Shown: positions 20,992-32,872 of the stretch, piece by piece | Layout: each line of letters starts with the position of its first letter | Numbering within the stretch: position 1 is the stretch's first letter | From: Bilabrum cf. latius | Lineage: Eukaryota > Bigyra: Bicosoecida > Bigyra > Bicosoecida | Direction: 5' to 3' | NCBI GenBank assembly: GCA_965178125.1 | Contig: OZ237762.1 | Location: 744,001-808,000, forward strand | DNA: 64,000 nt | Notes under the pieces: model-generated | What the model saw: only the letters and a program-made list of their open reading frames with translations | Told to the model about the DNA's origin: nothing | The model's database searches: none | Program-made: the position numbers and the translations under genes

Positions 20992-23900
20992 TTGAAGGGA
21001 ACACGATGTCAACAGCAAGCTCGAGGGAGATTGCGAGCAACATGCAAGCCCAGATGCAGGAACGCCCAGCAGGCCCAGGAGGGGGCCGCCCGAAGGGCCC
21101 AACAGGACCGGACTCGGGGAAGAGCCGGTTCAAGTCCCTGGCAAAGAAGTGGGCGAAGAAGACGGAGCAGTCGAAACCGAAGATTGGCTCCGACGGGTTC
21201 CCGGTGAAGATGCCATACGCCATGGACCCAAAGAGAGACAAGGCAGCCGACGCGATGGGGCTCAAGCGCGAGTTTCTGGCTGAGGTGATGAAGAAATCAC
21301 CAGAGTTGGTGTCACTCATGTGGGAGTTCTACTGCTATCAGTTCTTGGGGTGGGTCCCCCAGGTGACGAACAGCATTTTTTCCCTAGATCGTCGCCTCGG
21401 TCTGGAGAAACCCAACTCAACCAAACTGAGGCCGATCTCAGTGAGACCCAACCTGCTTTTCCCCCTGGAGAGCATGCTGGCAGTGGAACTCGTCGCCCTC
21501 GTGGTGATGCACTGCTGCCCAGAGCAGTTCGGGGGAGGGGCAAAATGCGGAACAGACGCAATCGCTTTTGCGGCACGTTTCGTGATGGGCCTGCGAGACG
21601 AAGTTCTCCTGGTACACTGTGACGCGAAGAATGCGTTCGGGTCCATCAAACGGGCGGCAGTTCTTGAGGCACTCAAGAAGTTCAAGTCCGAGGCGCTCCC
21701 CTACGTCGCCGCTCAGTTCCGGACAGCTGGGCTGGGCTCAGTGGTGGGTGGAGATGGCGAAGTAGAGGTGACGATGAACTGTGAGGGGGTGCCCTAGGGC
21801 TCTCCTCTCAGCGCACCGATCTTCTGCCTCGCCCTCGACCGAGCACTGAAAAAGGTGCGGGAAGAGGAAGGCCACACGGGCAAGGACGTGATGTTCCTTG
21901 CAATCGCGGACGACGTGTTCATGCTAGGCCTGCATGATGATGTAGTCCCTGCTTTCGCCACACTGAAGCATGAACTCAGTGTGGATGGTCTCGAGCTGCA
22001 AGGCAGCAAGACCGCGTTCTATTCGAACTCCTCAGATGCGCTGACTCAGGTCAATGCCTCGATTGCCGCGGGCCGGCTGGAGGGACGCACCCAAGCCGAC
22101 GGGATGGTCGTGGCGGGGGTGCCCATCTCCAACAAGCGGCAGTTCGTGGAGGACTTCGTCAAGGACAGAGTCAAGAGGTGTTGTCAGCTGAGCATGTTCT
22201 GTGTGCAGCTGCCACCCTCCGAGGCTTTCCGAGCGTTCCGAGACTGCGTGAAACCCATGTGGGACCACCTTCACAGGTCGGGTACCACGCTGGGCCTCGC
22301 GGGCAGCGGCACGTTTGCCAAGTTGAAGCGTTTGTCCCAAGTGATAGGCGACTACGCTTCCAATTTCAACTCGACAATGCTCGAGAAACTGGACGATTAG
22401 CTCAGAATCGCCATTGCCAAGCAGGCAAGAAATTCGTCTCAGGCGCAAGGTGGCCTGGACATAGGTCTGGTACCCCCACTGCTGATCAGGCTCGCGATGT
22501 TTTCAGGAATGTGCCTGGACGTCGTGGCGGGTCTGTTTAGCATGGGGAAGAAGTATGACCTACCATACCTGAACTCTCTCGACTCCCTGGTCGAGCCGGC
22601 GAGAGATGGAGAGGTTGAGCAGCGGGCTCCCTCCTTTGGCTTTCACAGTGCCCCCCTGCTGGAGGTGGCAGACTGGGCCCTCAGGTACACCTTGGACAAG
22701 ATGAAGAGGCTAATTTGGGGCAAGAAGGAACTACCCAACGAGCATGAATGGAACGTACAGCCGTTCCGGCCTCTCGATACCGATTTGTTTCCCACTTTCC
22801 TGCAGACAGTATGGAACACACAGGCATTCTTAGCAGCTGCCCGGGACCTGCAGACAGGAACCAAGTTGGCAAACGTGATCATGCCCCCGCCTGGCAAATC
22901 ACTCAAGATCCCCGGAGATCCGACTCCATCCCCACCCGCAGAACCGGGACCGTCCACCGGGACGGATCGTCTCGCTCGAGCAAAGAAGGCGATACCAAAA
23001 CCCCCAGCATGGCTCATGGAGAGTAAGAACCTGTCAGACTGGGTGCATCTGAAGCTGTAGTAGGCAGGACCAGAGCGCGTCATCATGGGAGGCAACCATC
23101 AGAGCCTGCTCAGGGCTGCAGCAGCGTACGCCTAGTGCGAACGTTTTATGCTAGAGCACGAAGCAGGCAAACTGCTGGGCGAGACCCCCCTCGACTACAC
23201 GCGGCAACAACGGCAACAGGTGTAGGACGTGAGGATCGCAATTCGCTCACGCAGGAGTGCACACACAGCAGAACCCATCAGGCAATGCCACGGAGGCATC
23301 ACTGAGGCAGTCTTCTAACAGGAGGTATGCGCCAGGCTGTACGTGCCCTACGTCAAAGCGCGCCCCATCGCTCAGCTGCGGACCAAGCTGACGACAGAGG
23401 GGCAGCACGACCTCGAGAAGGAGAAGAACCACACGTGCCCGATGCCCAGGTGTGGCAAGGAGGGATATTTGCACGACCCACTGCGTTGGGCACGGTGCGG
23501 ATCAGGACAACAGCACACATTCCAGAAGGGCTTCGCCACGCGAGGCAGTGGGGAAATCGAAGGGATCCTCGGCAACATCATCAACACCGCCGTAGGATTT
23601 CGTAGAACGATGAAACCACGTGGGCTGTTCAAGGAGAGAGATAGGTACGCAGACGCGATCTACACAAGGAAGGATGGCATCAACGTAGTCGTCGACGTGC
23701 TTGTGGCACAAGCACACACGGGTAAGTATGCACGCCGCATTTTCGACGAAACGAAGGGACCAGGCAAGCGGTCGGGGGCAGACTGGCAGAACGAGAGCGC
23801 ACTATACGCAGGGGCTTAGGTGAAGCTGCAGACGTACTACCAACCCAAGGACCAGACGAGGCTGATCGCAGGACAGGTGCCGCCAGGAGGCAACGCACCA

Positions 23901-24500
23901 GGCCAACAGTATCGCAAACACCTGAAATACCCGGGGAGGTACATTCTCCGAGACTTCGTCGTTCTACACACCGGGAAACTTGGTACCGGCGCATGGAAGG
24001 TCTTAGAGGAACTGGCGAGGATCAGGCGAGAGCGAGTTGGGCCAGAGCAGAGCAAGAGCGTGGACGCACAGGTCAGGACGTGGGCCAGGCGCATCACGAT
24101 GAGTTTGGCAACGACACGGGCGAAGTACATGAACGATTATTACAAACATGTTCAGCTGGTTACTACGCGCCGTGCCATTGCCAAGGAGGAGAAGAGGAGG
24201 GAGGACGCAGAGAGAGCGGACCAGCAACAGGAAGCAGCAGCAGTGGCAGCGGCAGGTGAGGCGGCAGAGGCCGCAGCACTCGCAGCAGTCGTTGAGCAGA
24301 CCGAAGCTGAAGCCGACCAGCAGCAGGGAGAATTGCCGGTCGCACTCAACCTGCAGGGCGGAGCCCGGGGAGGAGCAGTCGCAGCTGCTGACCCTGGCGA
24401 AGCACCTCCTCAAGAGATCGAGCCCGAGGATCCAGGAGCTCCAGCTGCAGCACGACCCCACCACGGCGGGGAATAGGTACTTCTGGATCATCCTGAGTGA
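20988..24500 (+). CDS. Non-LTR retrotransposon polyprotein (reverse transcriptase and endonuclease)
   Basis: A single frame of 1,171 codons ends in TGA at 24498. It holds eight in-frame TAGs (first 21795, last 24474) and one TAA (23316). RT motifs run in order: a Lys/Arg-Pro-Ile-Ser segment near 21430, motif A HCDAKNAF near 21620, motif B GVP-TAG-GSPLS at 21786-21810 where the TAG sits exactly at the conserved Gln, and motif C IADDVFM near 21905. The C-terminal part has a Cys/His cluster (CPMPRCG near 23440) and a D-V-L-V...K pattern near 23695-23825 that fits a restriction-like endonuclease. An Ala/Gln-rich tail follows. ATG 20988 overlaps the ORF1 stop; ATG 21006 is an alternative. With TAG read as Gln the element appears nearly complete. 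Confidence 0.8.
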
Positions 24501-24551
24501 ACTCGGGAGTCTCGATGAGTGCTATAGAGATTAAGTGTTGGACGATGGTCC

Positions 24552-24634
24552 GATGCGAGATCTCAAAGGTGATGATGATGATTAGGCCTAGTAGATGTAA
24601 CGATACCGTGACGACTTTTCACAAAACTTTGCAA
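24552..24634. other. Short spacer between retroelement copies
   Basis: It ends with TTTTCACAAAACTT, also found just before ORF1 at 20764. This may be the 5' edge or target of a second copy. Confidence 0.35.
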
Positions 24635-25128
24635 GAGCGTGGACGCACAGGTCAGGACGTGGGCTAGGCGCATCTCGATGAGTTTGGCAACGACACGGGC
24701 GAAGTACATGAACAACTACTACAAACGTGTTCAGCTGGTTTCCGTGCTGTGCCATTGCCAAGAAGAAGCAGAGGAGGGAGGCTGCAGAAAGAGCAGAGCA
24801 GCAACAGCAAGCAGCAGCAGTGGCAGCTGCATGTGAAGTGGCAGATGCCGCAGCACTTGCAGCAGTAGCTGAGCAGGCTGAAGCTGAAGTCAACCAGCAG
24901 CAGGGAGTCATGCCGGTCACACTCAACGCGCAGAGTGGAGTCCAGGGAGGGGCAGTCTCAGCTGCTGACCCTGGTAAAGCATCTCCTCAAGAGATTGAGC
25001 CCGAAGATCCAGGAGCTCTAGCTACATCACAACCTCACAATAACGGGGTATTGGTGTTGCTGGGTTATCCTGAGTGAACTCAGGAGCCTCGATGAGTGCC
25101 ACCGAGAGATGCGTTGGACGAGGGTCCG
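24635..25128 (+). mobile_element. Second 3' end of the same retrotransposon
   Basis: It repeats the SKSVDAQVR coding stretch, the Ala/Gln-rich tail and the 3' end (CCTGAGTGAACTC...GGACGAGGGTCCG) of the element ending at about 24551. It is truncated at the 5' side and has small indels that break the frame near 24755. The element end abuts the family flank GCTCACGGCGCGGCGC, also seen at 12690. Confidence 0.7.
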
Positions 25129-25199
25129 GCTCACGGCGCGGCGCAAGTGTGCTTCCGCAACAAAAATAAACTCTCCTGGAGAGGCAAACGCATTCGAAA

Positions 25200-28100
25200 T
25201 CACGCCTCCCCAAGCTGCATTTTCGAGAGCTCGGCCAGAAGCGCTTGCTGCGCCCTTGGGGTTGCTTCCCAGACGGCGGGGGGCAGCACCCGGACCGCCT
25301 GCCAGGCAGCCCGCACAGGAAGAGCGAGCCGCTCCGGCGCGCCCCAGTATGCGTACGTCGTGAACAGAAGCGCCGCAGCGAGCATCGCCGAGGACGTAAT
25401 CAGAATGAGCCGAAACCCATCTGTATTTACAGCGAGCGCCTCCCGCGCGTACCGGCCACTGCTTCTCTCTAGCGCCACTCTGACATGAGGATTCACGATC
25501 TGAAGCATCTCGTGCACCTTCAGAATGAAGATCTCAGGCTGGGACAGCATGACGAGCGACGAGCGCCTCTCTAGGTCGGGGTTTGGCAGGCTCAGGCGAA
25601 TGGAGCGCTGCAGCCGGACGATCTGAATGGCTGCGTTCCTGATCCCATGCCTCAAGATCTGGCCACCCACCACGCTGCACTCGTCATACAGGTCCGAACC
25701 GTGGCACCCGTCGTCCAGCATGATCCGCCTCGCTACTTCGTCCTCCACAGGACCTAGCTGATTCTCCAGGCCGGTGGACTCGTCCACGAACGTCTCCCCC
25801 AGAACGATCCTCTCACTGGTCTGCAGGATCCTTTCCTCCACGATCTGCATCTCACTGATCAGCCGAGCCCTTGTTGAATTGCGGCTGGCGTATACAAAAT
25901 CGCCAGCCAAGAGGGTAGTCCTCACGAGGTCGCTCGCTAATCGCTGGGAAGACACCAGCCTCTCGTTGGCAGCGATCACGCGGTTAAGCATATCTGCGAA
26001 AAGGCTCACCCGCACGATCACCCAGGCGAACATGAGCATAACCGGGATAGAGAACAGTATAGTCTGCACCGGAACGAAGGACCATGTGTCGCTAAACCGG
26101 CGCTGGCCTTCCTTCTTGCCCCGATTGTGGCGAGACCTCTGACGGTTCGACCGCAGGATGCCCTGCCTCTGCTTGGAAGACCCGCGGTTGGGCTTGTCCG
26201 CTGGGGCGCTCATTGAAGGGGCCAGTATCTGAGAGGTTGGCTCGCGCCCGGAATCGCCGTCGTGTCGCCCTTCTCCGCCCTGCTCGATTTCATCCGTTGC
26301 CTGGACGCCAGGGCAGCTCGAGTCACTCGAAGTCTTCGGCTCGGAGCGTTCTGGGCCCGTCACACGGTCGTGCGACCCGGCTGCAGGCACGTCTGCTTCT
26401 GCTGTGGAGTCGCTGTCAGTGCCAGTGTTTTCGCACGGGTCGTCGTGGACAGCATCCTGCCCGACCGCCGCATCTTGCCCGGATTGCTCGCGCGATTCCG
26501 CAGCTACGCTGAGAGCAGGCGTGCCCAGTTCGTCGTTGTTTTCGTCATACGGCGCCACGGTGGAGTCGTGCGCTGATCGACCGCCCGAGGACGCCTCTCG
26601 TGGATGAACAGAGGAGCCATGCGAAGCAGAGCGACGCCCCCGGCCCCTACCTCTCTCTCGATGGGACTATGCTTGCTTCCTCCCCTTGCTTTCAGACCCC
26701 GCATCGTCGAATCCCTCTTCGTCGAGGATGTCCTGCAGGTCGTCGTCATCATCCTCCTCCATGTCGTCTAGCTGGTTCGCAAGCTTGGTGAGTCGCCTTA
26801 GGGTCCTTGCCTTGACCTTCTTCGCGGTCCCTGACGGCACCATGAACACGATCTGAGCCACCCGGACCGTCTTCTCTCGGATAGAGTTCAGCGCTCGGTA
26901 GATCAGGACCAGGAACACTCCGAGGGAAATGGACAACAGGGCGGCATAGATCGCAGCAAAGGTCGCGAGTGATTGGTTGAACGAGTCCACAACGTCGAGT
27001 TGCCGCAGGGACATGCTCTGATTCATCGCGCGCATGTACTCCTCCCGGTTGTTTGAGATCGCATCAGAGGATGGGGAGCCAAAGTCCATGGTGGCAGTGT
27101 CGTTGGTAGCAGCAACCTGCAGCATGACGCTGCTAAGGAATGTGCCCATCTCTTGCAAGGAAGCGTTGAATTCCCTATCCTGGCCATTCGTAGCTGAAGG
27201 CTCGACCAGTGTCCACTGCCTGACTCTAGCGTCCTCTCCGGCGCGGTCGCTGTACAGGCCTCCGTCTGCACCCAGCATCTCGCGCAGTCGCTGTTCATGC
27301 CGGTTCGAATTCACGATGAAGTATTCAAACTCGGCACGTAGTCGCGCGGCGCCGGGGAACGGAAGGATGCCCCCTTGCTCAGCCGCGACGTTCCTGTAGA
27401 TGGAGTCGCACGTCTGGAACGCGAGGAACTGGTCGGTGGACGCAAACACCAACGAAATGGTCTGGTCGAGTGCCATTCGCATAACCTCACCGATAGGCAT
27501 GGAGGCGATCCCGGCCAGCAGGGCAACTAGGATGGTTACCATGAACGTGCACTTGACGGCGTGCACGTGCCGCTCTGCTACCGTAGCACCGTGCCGTACG
27601 GCCTTGGATAGTCGGCTCAAGAGCTTCTCTTTCTCAGAGGACTGCGATGAATCGCCGTCCTACTTGTCAGACTCTTGCTCAGCTAGCTGCCTGTTTGTGC
27701 CCGCCCCGTGCGCCTCATCTAAGCCCGCATGCATGCCAGCAGTGGCGCTGCTGGCAGACGGCCCTGTGCTGTAGGTGGCTAGTGCGTGCGGCTTGGATGC
27801 CTTCACAAAGCCAGAGGGCGGCCTCATCCTCGACAGGGTATTCATTGACCCATGTCCATGCCCGTGCCCGTACGTACCCTGCTGCACCCTGCCCACGAAG
27901 CTGCCCCGACGGTGACCCACGCGCTGTGCGGGTCGGCGAATGCTGCTTGTGGGCTGTTGCATGGGATGGACAGGGCTTGCCGCGCTGAGGATACCAGGCT
28001 GCTGGTCCGACGGCTGGTCCCTAACAGGGATGGCTACATCAGGTTCGTCACCTTGGCTGCTGATGTCCTGAACCCCATCATTCGACTGGCTTGGGGTAGC

Positions 28101-31100
28101 GCTCGCATCATCTTCTACTCGGTTGGCAAGGAGGACTTGCTCTTGCAAGGCCTCCCTCTCCACCTGGCTCGGCATCCTCCATCGCAGCATGAAACACGAC
28201 CGACCCACCTGCTCAGACACGTCCTGCACCGAGCCGAGCACCAGGTCGGTCTTATCAGCCGCATTCTGCACCGGGATGAGCGCCGTCTCGTAAACACGTA
28301 TAAGTGGCTTGGGCCTCAAGTTCCGTGGAAGCTTCGGCATGCGCACCTACTGCCGTGTACTGTCATCGCCCTGCTCGCTTGCCCACTGGATGCCGCGCTT
28401 CGTTCCGAGCTCCTTGGCCTGGGCACCAGTAGGTGTCGTGCGAGACTTGTCGACGTTTTCCATCCAGGATCCTTTCCTTCCAATGGTAGATTCTCTCAAC
28501 AAGGCTGGCATCTCATCGCTACCGTCACGCCTCTTCCCCCCGCCCGGCCGGAGGGCCCGAATCCGTTTCACGAGCTCGACGCAATGCCTCACTGACACTG
28601 ATTCTTGCATTCCAGAAGTGGCTTCAACATTCAGGATACCCTCGAGGATAGGGGCGTCCCAACGGCCCGCACGGAGGCCGACGGAGTCGGCAGTTGGGAA
28701 GTAGCGACTTAAGGGCAGCGGCTCCCGCTGCAGCTGCTCGCTGTCCGTGCCCAGAAGCAGCATCGACCGAGCGCTCGCTGACAGCACCTTGTACCCCTGG
28801 TCCCGACCTGAGAAAAAGATCACGTGCTCGTCACAACGAAGCACATCGATGCCCACAGACAGACGAGGCGCAGATGTGGCCTCATCGGGAGTCGACTCGA
28901 GCAGAGAAATGATCACGGGCAAAGCCGACCCAGATGATGGCAGCACGAACGACACCTCCGTCTCATTCAGAGCATCCGAAAAGCCGCACCGCTGCAGCCG
29001 ATGCAGTCGCTGGTTATAGATGCCCCGCACAGGCTCAGGCAGCAGCGTCTGGAACGACAGGCCCGTGATCTGGCTCGTGTTGGCAAAACCAAACACACGA
29101 CACGTCGACGGGGAGGCCGACAGGATCTCGCCCACGCTCCCATCGGCCACGCTCAGCGTCAGGTTGGCGGCGTTGTCGTCCAGCAGGTCCACCTGAGGGG
29201 CCTCCGACCCAAGCACCACGTGCCGCACGGCCTTGGCCCGCTGCCGCGTGTGTCTCTCCTCCAGCCGGTCCGCCTTGTTGAACAGCTCCATGGCCGTCAA
29301 CGGGTCGTTCATCATCTCCACCAGGAACTCCGCATACCCACGCGCCACCAGCGCGCCTTGGTTCAGACGCATCATGGTCCGGTACAGCTCGTCCGTCTTC
29401 TTCAGGTCAGTCTCGATCTCCTGCCCCACGCCCACCACCGTGGCCAGCTCCAGCTTGTGCCCAGCCAGATGGTCCCACAGCTTGAGGATGCTGCGCATGG
29501 CCGCCACCTTGCTCTCCTGCGCCTGCCGCGACAGCGACTCGAAGATCACCCGGTCCAGTGCCGACAGCTTGCTCGAGTCCGCGCCTTCCCGCAGCTCCCG
29601 AGTGCGCCCGTACACGTACGCCTCCAGGTCCAGAGACGGAGACCGCAGCCGGGCCTGGGCCAGGGCCTGCGCCTCGGCGAAGTTGTTCTCGAAGCAGAAC
29701 TGGTGGTAGAACTCCGCCGCCAGCACGTGCGCCATGGCCGTCTGTCCGAAGTGAGCCACCATCTGCCGGTAGGCCCGCTCTGCCGTGTACAGCCTGTGCT
29801 CGTCCTCCCTGTGCCTGCGGGTGGCGTACTTCATGTTGGCCAGCCTCCATCCGAAGAATGTGGACTGGTCGATGCTGGCGATGTCCTCCTCTGGCAACAG
29901 TAGACTCTGCATCACATCGTCCTCATGCCCGTCCTCCCCATCGGCCCCGGCCTGCTTGGAGAAGTGGTTTGCCTGAGCGTCGAGCCGAGCCATGCTGCCC
30001 GCATCGGTGCGCACGGTAGGCGCGTATGCCACGGTACCGGCCCCGTCCAGCATGCCCCCGTACTTGCCGCCATCCTGCACAGACCCGCGGGCGGGGCCGG
30101 GATCCGAGGACTTGCCGCCGGAGCTGCCTCCCGCCACAGACGCTGCTCCTCCACCTCCACCAGCGGTTGGCAGCTCCTGCAGATACTCAGCCGCATCCGC
30201 TTGCTGATCTCCGCCCCGCATGCTGCCCATGGTGGCGTTGTCCGCTATGCGCCCATACTCCGCATCCTCATCATCGTGCCCAGCGTCCCGCCCGATGCGG
30301 CCCCCGTACCTGGGCCTGCGACGGATCGGCACGGTGTGCTGCCCCTTGCGGGACTGCTCCACAGACGACCCCCGCGACTCCACCACGCGCGAGTACTCCT
30401 GCATGCGGTGCCGCGCCCACACGTCCAGATGCACAAGGCTCTCGCACGCCTCCAGGGGAAGAGCAGCGATGAACTGCTCGTGCATGTAGCACGCCAAGAA
30501 GCCACCGCAGTACGCCAGCACAGACCCAAGGTACAGCAGCAGCGACTGGTCCCCGGTGTCCGTGTAGCGGGCCAGCGCCAGCACCAGCGTGCTCCACAGG
30601 AACACGCACGCGAACCCTGCCTGCATCGCATTCATGCCCGGGTGCACGAACGGCAGGTACCGCACGGCCATCCCCAGCCAGGCGGCCCCGGCGAGGAGCA
30701 GCAGGACGACGAGGACCCACGAGTCGAGGACGAAGTCCCTGAAGACGCTGTAGCAGAGCACGAGGGCGACCTTGACGAGGAGCATGGCGGCGTCCATCTG
30801 GCCGTGGCTCTTGGCGCTCCACGACTTGCTCGCGGGGTTGCGATCAACTCGAACAGCGACGAAAAAGGTGAGCAGCGCGTGGTACAGGACGAACACGTGC
30901 GCCATTCCAACTCGAACAGCAACTACAGCTGGATCCGTGCATTGCATGTTGGTTTGTAACCACTTTGCCGGTGTAGCTGCTGTTTCATGGTTTGAGCAAT
31001 GAATCGCGTACGCTGAAATTGTCGCGATCGGCAGCATGAGTACGGACACGGCCAGGCGACCCAGCTGTCGGGCCAACAGAGAAAATATCTCCTGTGACGA

Positions 31101-31612
31101 ACTGAAAGTATCTCTACCAAAAGCTGCGTTACCATAAAACTAGCAAAAATGATACAATGATGGTGTGTTGACGGCTGAGAGCGAGACCAACATGGAGATT
31201 CCGCTTCGGCCTTACCGGAAGAAAAGCATACAGCCAATAATATTAGCATCCATGCAATCGAAATGGGAAGCAATACATAGAATGCTTCGATAGCAGAGCT
31301 ACTGGTAAAGTAACCCCCAGAAATAAAGCTGAGGACAGTCCCCGCCCAATTCGCCGAAGTTGTGTCCCACTCGGACCCTGAGTAGTAGGGTACTGCAAAT
31401 GATAGCACTTGCAGGCTCTGAAGTATATACGTGAGAATAAATTCAAACTTGACTACTTTCGTGTCCTTTGCAAGCTCAAACGCAAATTTTCGCAGAGCAA
31501 GATGCGAAGACTGCATCCAGCCTACGGACCCAAGGTTCGAGTCTTCGAGGTTCACAGGCAACGGGTAGCCACTTCGCGCCCCAACGGCTTGAAACTGTTC
31601 ATGCACGCCCAT
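25200..31612 (-). CDS. TmcB-like membrane PAS sensor, copy 3 (complete)
   Basis: Exons 31612-31216 and 31111-25200 total 6,309 bases, exactly 2,102 codons plus TGA at 25200. In-frame TAGs are at 28347, 27660 (CAG in copy 2) and 26667 (GAG in copy 2). Predicted layout: spans 1-8 within residues about 60-360, a Gly/Asp-rich variable linker (about 390-500), a TmcB-type helical region (about 500-770), PAS (about 785-885), a basic linker, a span near residue 1320, an outside loop, a span near 1525, an acidic linker, a span near 1820, a second outside loop with the pair DDGC...YDEC, and a final span near 2040. Known relatives include Dictyostelium TmcB; PAS domains bind small ligands or cofactors. 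The signal and output are unknown. It is the best intact representative of the minus-strand array. Confidence 0.88.
31112..31215 (-). other. Intron of copy 3
   Basis: GTAAGG donor, GGTAGAG acceptor, phase 1. Removing it makes the two exons sum to a multiple of three. Confidence 0.7.
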
Positions 31613-32345
31613 AAATAAACCCGCCGTGACTAGAGGGCGGTATTCTGTAGAGCCACGTCTCCTTAAACGATCTTGAAAAAACCGGAATCTGGAAGAACAT
31701 TGTGTACTGCTAGTAGCTGCACAAAAGGCTGGCCGTTGGGGGATTCCAGAATACAGGTCGAGCTTTTGGCAAGGTCGCCGAGTACAAATATGAATTATGC
31801 CACGTTTGAATTGACTTGCTTTAGGTCAAAATCCCAAACACTAGCGATAGGGCGCAAGATGCAATCCGGAGAATCTTTATGCCATGTAAACGAGATAATT
31901 GTCACTGTGTTGCCAATTATATGCTGTTAATTTTATGCTATAAGGAAGTGCCGTACACTTTAATTATTGATGGGCCCCATGGTGAAAAAGGCCAGGCCAC
32001 CACAACCTCATCCCGCTTACAGTCCAAGATTGTTCATATTCCTAGGACAATGCTGCTGTCCAGGAGACTAGATCCATTACTGGTTACTCAGCATACAAGC
32101 TTAGATGTATTAACTGAAGAAACATGCATGGCTTTGGCGAAATAATGCGACCAAACTTGTGGCGAGCCAGTCGCAACATGTCTCCAATGAGACGGCGCGT
32201 CCAGGCAGGGAAGCGCGTCCAGGCAGGGAAGGCTTAGAACCCATGTTTCTATTTTGATATGAGTACAGTTCAGAATGGTGGAGTACCCAATTTGGCCGCC
32301 CAGCAGGAGCCACCAAAACCACAAGAGATTGATCGTCACCAAGCT
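31613..32345. other. Intergenic DNA, empty-site partner of the 3.57-7.0 kb insertions
   Basis: It matches the flanks of the two insertions at 3575-4359 and 4385-7002 without interruption, so it shows the pre-insertion state. It includes a two-unit form of the 18-base minisatellite and, from about 32259, a short frame (MSTVQNGG) that leads into R1. Confidence 0.6.
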
Positions 32346-32872
32346 GTTGGTGAGGCCAGCAAGGTCTCTGAGATTGAAGTCGCGCGGTGGGCGCAGGACC
32401 CGCTCGAGGTGCAGGAGCAGATGCGACGTAGCGATGCGACGTAGCGATGCGGAGGAGAGAGAGAGAAGTATAGGCTAGAGATACAGACCAGGAGCGGCGG
32501 CGACGCGGGGTGGGCGACGGATGGAAAGGGGGGGTGGTGTGGGTGGAGCAGAGAGAGAGGGCGAGGGGTGGGATGGGGGGGGGGCAAAGTAGAGAGGAGA
32601 GGGCCGCGGTTCAGCAAGTAGGGAGGAAGTAGTGGAGGATAAGATGAGTGGTGGGTCATCGGGTTGATACGGCGGATAGGAAGGGGGAGGCACAGGCCGG
32701 GGAAGTGGGGGTTTGGGCATGTGTGTGACGAGTGACTCGGATCAGGGGGATCGGATTACCCAACCCCATGCGGACGTGGAAGTTGAGAGGTCACAATTAG
32801 ACTCGAGCGGCAATCAAGCCGCGTGCTATTCGGGCGCTGAGGGGCAGCGATCGCCAGTTTTTGTTTGTTTTT
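32346..32872 (+). repeat. Interspersed repeat R1, copy d
   Basis: TTGGTGAGGCCAGC start, purine-rich centre, and a 3' end at TCGCCAGTTTTTG followed by a T-rich run. It is the uninterrupted counterpart of copy a. Confidence 0.7.
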
